Shown: positions 58,543 through 64,000 of the stretch, piece after piece
Position numbering within the stretch: position 1 is the stretch's first letter
Layout: each line of letters begins with the position of its first letter
Origin: Amoebophrya sp. A120
Lineage: Eukaryota > Sar > Dinophyceae > Syndiniales > Amoebophryaceae
Assembly: GCA_905178155.1 (NCBI GenBank)
Contig: CAJINV010000017.1
Location: 364,722-428,721, forward strand
DNA length: 64,000 bases
Reading direction: 5' to 3'
Notes under the pieces: generated by a model
Told to the model about the DNA's origin: nothing
Databases searched by the model: none
What the model saw: the letters and a program-made list of their open reading frames with translations, nothing else
Program-made: the position numbers and the translations under genes

Positions 58543-60158
58543 ATGGCTCCCATACCGGAATCGCGAATGTTTCGTGGCGTCGACGGCAACACGTATCGCG
58601 TGAAAAAAGCCGCCGAATTCCGCGACTGCACTCTGCTAACGGGTGAGCAGATTGCGTCCTTACAGGAGGAAAAGAAGTGTTTTTTGACTTGCCTGGACTA
58701 CCTGCAATTTGGCGGATCCGCTAACGACGAAGACGAAATGAAGCTGATGTGTCGCACCGCACTCCACGCAAACATGCGGAAAACGGTATTAATGTCTTAG
58801 GCTGGCTGGCGCACTTCCACTTTCGTGTTGGAATGTTCATCTCTTTCGTATGACCTTTTTCGCACATGTTGAATCGTATCAAAACCCTAATCCTGCGTCT
58901 GTAATATAATCAGCTCCACGACCAAGTTCTTCCCGCCTACGAATCTACGATGCGTCGTCATCAGTTAAAATACCAGATTTTCTACCCGGGTTTGATCCTT
59001 CTCTCTTCCTTCGTCCTCGTGATGCGGTTCTACTCCTCTTTGCTCGCCATCGGAGGGTGCGCCAACAAGCGGTACGGGATTCTGGACTGCGCGGACAACC
59101 GAGTGCGACACAAGCACCATTTCGATGTGTTAGACGGGGTTTTCGTCACGGTCATTGTGCTTGCGGTTCTACTCTCGGTGAAGAACGCCTACGTAGACTT
59201 CAAAATCTTCCGGCCCCCCTCCGCAGCCCGGCGGGGGATCTCGAGCGTGCCGGAAGCGCTCGACCACTACGTGAAAAAGCTGGACTGGTTCGCGCGCGGA
59301 AACACCGGGAAGTTCTTCAGCACGCGGGCAAATTACACACGGGGACTGGAAGACGAGGAGGGAATGATCACTTCCGCAGCCGCGTTGCGGCGGCGCATGG
59401 TCGCGGAGCAGCAAAATCGGCGAGACGCGGATGGCTTTGGTATGCAACCCGAAATCATCCCGTACGAGACTACCCAGTTCACGCGGCAAGCGTTGCTGTA
59501 TTTGGTGAGATCGGACATCATCGCAGAAGACAATAATACTTTCGGTGGCGCGTTCGCAAATTACAACGCAGGTGGTAATTCTGCAGCGCTCGCATTTGAC
59601 GTCAAAGCAGGAACAAGGAAACCAGGCCAGGACCAGCAGGCTATCTTCGCAGAAAATTTCCATCCGGGACAAGATCTCCCTGCTGGTGTGGGTGCTAAGG
59701 AGGTCGTGGCAGAAGCAGGAGCAGCTGGTTCATCCAACGTTTCTGAGCAGCAAAACGGGAAAAGTGCTGCACGACCAGTTTTTTCCTTCGCTGGGACAAG
59801 AGGAAGCGCTGCGGAGAAGGCGGCCTCATCTTCGCATGATCCCGAAAAAAATGCAGTCACCTCTGAAGATCAAGACGCCGCGATGTTTCTGGAGATGAAT
59901 GAAGCGGATCTCACGAATGCGCAACAACTGTTAGGTGCGAATGCCTTCGAAATCATGGAAAGCAGTGCAGTTTCCCCCCTTACAGCCGGAGCGAATGGCG
60001 CGCCGCTGCCGAAGGACAAAAAATCCCCTAATAAATCTGCCAGCAAGGGGGTGAAGAAGCGAGTTGGTGCGACGAGAGGGGGTGCGGCCGCGGAGACTGC
60101 GACCGCCCCTGCAGGCGGCGGGTATGGTGACGATATTGCCCCTCCAAGGCTTCAGTGA
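58543..60158 (+). CDS. Two-helix membrane protein, unknown function
   Basis: Exons 58543-58785 and 58914-60158 joined by a 128-nt GT-AG intron (phase 0) give 495 aa. ATG 58543 is the first start. The N-terminus (RMFRGVDGNTYRVKKAAEFRDCTLLTGEQIASLQEEKKCFLTCLDYLQFG) is soluble. Two hydrophobic segments follow, ILLSSFVLVMRFYSSLLAI and GVFVTVIVLAVLLSV, separated by a Cys/Arg/His-containing loop. The remaining 300 residues are largely Ala/Gly/Gln-rich and end with a basic patch. No family recognised. Confidence 0.6.
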
Positions 60159-61015
60159 GCTACGTTGTTTGTTGAAAAACAGTCTGTAGGAAGATACGCG
60201 CACGGTCGTGTTGATGTCAACGCTTTGACGTGTGATGTGTGTCAAGTTTCCTAACCGGCACTGTTTCTATCGATGTCGTGCTTCGATGGGCTTTTGCTCG
60301 CGAGCATTCTAAATTTACAGTCGTTGTTGTTCCTGTCTTTCACTTTTGAATCCATTCTATTCATGTTCGTCGTCGAAGTAGGTTCGTGCAGATGATGCCA
60401 ACCGCACTTCTGCTCATCCTGGTCGTCGTAAGTAATCGTCCAAAAGCTGGCTCTGGTAGTCACTTTTTCTCTTCCCGTTCTCATCTGACTCGTGCTAGCA
60501 GTCGTTCAGTTTCTTCTACTTCTTGTCGCTGGCATGATGTTCGTTCACATTCATCATGCGTCGTCTTCCCGTCAGTCTCGCCCTCGTCGTGGTGTGCTTC
60601 AGTTTTTCATATTCCCTAACAGCTCTCTTGTCACAGAAACAAAGCAGAGCACCATGTTGCGAACTTCAATGATTTTACCCGTTCCCGTATGCATCACGTC
60701 TTCGATGGTGCATTGAATCACCCCAGATGAAAGGTGGAAACTCATATGTTGCCCTACGATAGTATGCACAGTGAGTAGAGATAGATGTGTTGTGATTGTC
60801 GTGGTCAATAATAATTCTGATTCTTTTCCTCCGAAAAAAACCGAAAGCGCGTCCACCACTTCGACTCCAAATGAGGCCGCGTGATTTCACCCATGTCATG
60901 AAACAACGCCACCGGGAGGCGCTCCTTCCAGTGCCATTCGTGCTGCTACGCTTATGCTAGGTACCTACGCAGAAGATGAAGTTCTCAAGGAGCTGAAGTT
61001 TTCTCGTTGCCGAGG
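60159..61015. other. Intergenic, possible small signal-peptide exon
   Basis: ATG 60392 encodes MMPTALLLILVV directly followed by a strong donor, GTAAGT. Another hydrophobic stretch (VVQFLLLLVAGMMFVHIHHA) begins near 60500 and stays open to 60716. They could be a tiny secreted gene, but I cannot establish the join. Confidence 0.25.
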
Positions 61016-64000
61016 ATGTTGACCAGAGGGCCTTTCTCTGTCCGGCAGTTCCTGCGCACGACAGTGCTGTCAGTACTGATTTCTCAACATGTTTGTAGTT
61101 CCAGTAGCAGGAGCCAAACTCCCACCACTTCCTTCGTGACTGGGCTGAGAATTGGCGGTACGAAGCAGGAAGAGCAGCAAAGCGGATATTCAGCTAACGA
61201 AGCCGATTTCATCCGAAGAGGAAGAGGACCTGCTGCGAGGACAAAAACAGAAGAGGACACTGTGCATCAGGAGCCGAGGCGGGCGCGAGATGAACCTCCC
61301 GATCGGGAACAATCGATAAGCGCCTTCGTACAACCTCGACCAGGCAGGCCCTTGTTGCACAGAAGGACATGGAAAGACGGCGCAACCACATCTGGAAAAA
61401 GAGGACCACTACTTCTCGGAGCAGCAAGAAGAGGGGGAGAAACTGAAACGCCCATGCTAGTAGGTGACATCACCGAGAAGCCATCCACTCTAGCTGCTGC
61501 CGGTTTTGCTGAGGAGAACAAGAGAACGCAAATAACTACGTCGAACTTCTTAAAGCTTGGGAAGACCACACTGAGCAGTGCTAGTGCTTCGGCTACGTCC
61601 AGGACGAGGACAAGAACGGAGACCACACGATCGCATGAGAGTACTGCAGCACACGTTTTTCCCAAGGACGCAGAGACGCACAGGAGGCTCAAGCAAGGCC
61701 TATTGCACTTCTTTGGGCCACCATCTAAAAGTACAACTTCTGAAGTGGACGACAATTTGTTTAATTCAACTGCGTCACTTTACTCACGACGAGCCTCCTG
61801 CCCGCAAGGCCGCTGGTCGAAAACGGACGAGGAAGTGTCGGAGCTGTGTGCGAAGAACTTTAACGCTACGGAACGAAGAGTTTACATCCGAGAGTTTTTG
61901 CCGCCTGAACAAACTAGTGCCTTCCCTACGCCGCCGGACCACGGCGAGAAGGCCGATAATTCTACCGCGGAAGATGAACAAGATTTCTGCTTTCCCGAGG
62001 GGCAAATGGAGGAGGTCCGGTGCCCCAACAGGGACTGTGAGACCAAGCTGGTGCGTGTTGACCCCGCGGCTCCAGATGCGCAGGGTCGCTTCGCGTGCAA
62101 CAATGGCCGTTGGTGGATGCAATTCCAGCAAAGTGATTCCTGGAAAGTCAATGACGGCAAGGAGTGCACTACTCTCTCTGAATCTAAGGCCCACAAAGCT
62201 ATCCTGCCCGGCACCCCGACCTGCGGCACCGAATGCGAGGGCTACTGGAAGGTTCCCGGCGTGCCGGAGACGGAATCACTTCAGAAAACGCGAACTGAGC
62301 TGGTGCGAGACTTCTGTGCAAGAAAGTGGCAGGGCGTGCTCACGGCGGACAAAGTTCTAACTCTCCCGGTCGAACGGGATTTGGTAAGCGGTTCCAAGGA
62401 GTACGTGATGCCAAGAACCTCGGACTTCTTCCTGAGACAAACCTACCAGGTGACGCAGCACGCGGCCCAGGGGGGCAGGAATTGCCCCAACAGGGAGAAA
62501 ACAAAAGAGTACATCTTCTGCGCCACTGATTGCGAGTACGCGATGTTCGGCGACTGGAGTGTTTGCGAAAACGGAACGCAAACGCGCGACCTCGAGGTGG
62601 TGAACCGGGAACAACCGGGAAAATATTTGCAAGTTTGCCAATTCCATCCCGACTTTCGAGAAATGGTGAAGAAAAGCAAGACCGCGGAGAAATTGATAGC
62701 GGCAGATAAAAATGGTGTCGGATCATCGGGACTGAAGTACGCAAACAACAAGACGCTACAGGCGCTTGCCAATAGCGGCCTGCAGAGGTATTTTCTTTAC
62801 CAAGATGCTGAAACAAGTAGGAATGCGTTGTCGAATCGACCGATCGAGCTCGAGGAGCACCGCGAGACGCGAAGTTGCGGCACGGACTGCGTTGGCGAAT
62901 GGGACTTTACCGAAGGGGATTTGAAAAGGCAGTGTCTGTCGCAACTGAAGACCAGTTCCTACCTGCGGGGGAAATCCAACGCTTTTGTGTGGCGTACGTT
63001 CAAGCACACGCAGTTGGCACAGGACGGCGGGAGAGAGTGTCTCTTCCAGGATGGATTCAAGGACTGGGTGAAGTGTGATCCGGTGGATTGCCGTGGCGTC
63101 TGGAGCACTTGGACAACGAGTGAGGCCGTGTGCGAGCACAATACACACAGCGATGCGGAGGTACTTTTGTTGGCAGGCGAGGAAAAGAATAGAAATGCTG
63201 GAACTACAACCAGTAAAGCAGATGGTTCAGAACAAAGACAAACTAAAACGTCTTTCCTGGAACATGAGCCGGCAAAACTTGCTGACAAAATCAGCACCAA
63301 GACGAAAGTGCAGTTCCAGACCAAACCCACACTGCAGAGGCCAAGCGCATCCTCCGCACTTCTGGCGAGTCCTGAGGAAAGCCCTACGACGAGTGCGACG
63401 ACACGAGAACAAGAACCGTTCCAGTCCCGAAAATTTTACGTGGAGCAGCCCGAGCTTTACGGGGGGATTCCTTGTGGATACGCCGATGGCTTCATCCAAA
63501 AGCGGCTCTGTGGACCGCAGTATACGTACCCGGCGGACAGTATTTCTGAAGATTCCTCAGTACCAGGGACGACGGCAAGCACGGGCACGTCAAGCACTGC
63601 TGCTACTACGTTACCGACTGTGTCTAGTGTTAACCAACATTCCCCTGTTGTAGTTCTCGAACATAAACCGATAAGAGCGCCAACTAGTGAAATGAGACCA
63701 CCAACAGGACCGGAGGTTGCGCCAGGACCGGTTGGGACAGCATCAATTAGTCAATGGAGACCACCAATGGTTGCGCCAGGACTGGTGGCGCTAGGTGGGC
63801 CACAATTTCCTACTGGCGGAAATGATGCCGCTGGAGAAGGTGAAGAAGATGATAAAGAAAATGAAAATAAGGACGACAACGACGAGGAGAACAATTACAT
63901 AGCGGATCACCAACCACCAGCTGAACCAGGTCCCGATGGGCCTCAGATTGAGGAAAAGGCACCTGCAGCTCCACGCGGCCCCGCAGCAAATAACGTCCCC
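61016..64000 (+). CDS. Secreted protein with TSP1-like cysteine modules (3' partial)
   Basis: From ATG 61016 a frame of 995 codons runs without a stop to the window edge. An in-frame TGA at 60977 precedes the ATG. MLTRGPFSVRQFLRTTVLSVLISQHVCSSSS is a signal peptide. After about 230 Arg/Thr/Ser-rich residues come Cys modules: CPNRDCETKL, CGTECEGYWKV, CATDCEYAMFGDWSVC, CGTDCVGEWDF and CDPVDCRGVWSTWTTSEAVC. The last (about residue 689-708) matches the thrombospondin type 1 pattern CPVDC-x3-W-x2-W-x(n)-C found in alveolate surface adhesins. The others are degenerate relatives. The C-terminal visible part is Pro/Thr/Glu-rich. Probably an extracellular or adhesive protein. A membrane anchor, if any, lies beyond the window. 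Confidence 0.7.
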   Translation, partial: MLTRGPFSVRQFLRTTVLSVLISQHVCSSSSRSQTPTTSFVTGLRIGGTKQEEQQSGYSANEADFIRRGRGPAARTKTEEDTVHQEPRRARDEPPDREQSISAFVQPRPGRPLLHRRTWKDGATTSGKRGPLLLGAARRGGETETPMLVGDITEKPSTLAAAGFAEENKRTQITTSNFLKLGKTTLSSASASATSRTRTRTETTRSHESTAAHVFPKDAETHRRLKQGLLHFFGPPSKSTTSEVDDNLFNSTASLYSRRASCPQGRWSKTDEEVSELCAKNFNATERRVYIREFLPPEQTSAFPTPPDHGEKADNSTAEDEQDFCFPEGQMEEVRCPNRDCETKLVRVDPAAPDAQGRFACNNGRWWMQFQQSDSWKVNDGKECTTLSESKAHKAILPGTPTCGTECEGYWKVPGVPETESLQKTRTELVRDFCARKWQGVLTADKVLTLPVERDLVSGSKEYVMPRTSDFFLRQTYQVTQHAAQGGRNCPNREKTKEYIFCATDCEYAMFGDWSVCENGTQTRDLEVVNREQPGKYLQVCQFHPDFREMVKKSKTAEKLIAADKNGVGSSGLKYANNKTLQALANSGLQRYFLYQDAETSRNALSNRPIELEEHRETRSCGTDCVGEWDFTEGDLKRQCLSQLKTSSYLRGKSNAFVWRTFKHTQLAQDGGRECLFQDGFKDWVKCDPVDCRGVWSTWTTSEAVCEHNTHSDAEVLLLAGEEKNRNAGTTTSKADGSEQRQTKTSFLEHEPAKLADKISTKTKVQFQTKPTLQRPSASSALLASPEESPTTSATTREQEPFQSRKFYVEQPELYGGIPCGYADGFIQKRLCGPQYTYPADSISEDSSVPGTTASTGTSSTAATTLPTVSSVNQHSPVVVLEHKPIRAPTSEMRPPTGPEVAPGPVGTASISQWRPPMVAPGLVALGGPQFPTGGNDAAGEGEEDDKENENKDDNDEENNYIADHQPPAEPGPDGPQIEEKAPAAPRGPAANNVP

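Noticed and set aside
1-64000. CRISPR arrays, tRNA or rRNA genes, bacterial operons
   Set aside because: None seen. The few direct repeats are irregular, and the genes are intron-containing and eukaryotic.

Overview
The window is nuclear DNA from a eukaryote. It carries multi-exon genes with GT-AG introns, large proteins with long low-complexity inserts, signal peptides and a eukaryotic type IIA topoisomerase. Every gene I can support lies on the + strand. Together with secreted coiled-coil and thrombospondin-like proteins, and coding exons repeatedly split by short terminal-inverted-repeat (TIR) introns, this points to an alveolate of the dinoflagellate lineage. A syndinian such as Amoebophrya, where introner elements have been reported, fits best. 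That assignment is inference.

Layout. 1-6642: 3' part of a single-pass membrane protein with an acidic ectodomain and a Gly/Pro/Ala/Lys tail. 7672-8222: small possible mitochondrial protein. 9230-12878: lipoxygenase-like protein. 14378-15977: secreted basic protein. 16196-20401: PARP-like ADP-ribosyltransferase. 21497-21959: doubtful small secreted protein. 23005-24251: microbial-type PARG. 25872-31319: DHX37/Dhr1-type DEAH helicase. 32392-33787: protein with a CaaX end. 35695-36681: protein with one C-terminal hydrophobic segment. 37340-43358: ABCG-type half transporter. 44653-51373: DNA topoisomerase II. 52515-53856: glycosylated-type membrane protein. 54326-57392: secreted coiled-coil protein. 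58543-60158: two-helix membrane protein. 61016 to the window end: signal-peptide protein with TSP1-like cysteine modules, open at the edge.

The main finding is a set of 13 TIR elements, about 134 to 336 bp, each sitting exactly inside a coding exon. They form about six TIR families, but nearly all begin TAT, end ATA and are flanked by 5-bp direct repeats. Removing one element plus one repeat copy restores the reading frame in 12 of 13 cases and rebuilds conserved motifs in the ABC transporter, lipoxygenase and PARG. For several, no GT-AG pair gives the same product. These look like introners: transposons that act as introns. With all introns removed, the topoisomerase II (1630 aa), ABC transporter (1703 aa), lipoxygenase-like protein (1144 aa) and coiled-coil protein (662 aa) close as continuous frames.

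A PARP-like gene followed 2.6 kb later by a PARG-like gene is a possible ADP-ribosylation writer/eraser neighbourhood. Stretches between genes are mostly AT-richer and hold nothing I can assign. No tRNA, rRNA or CRISPR was seen.
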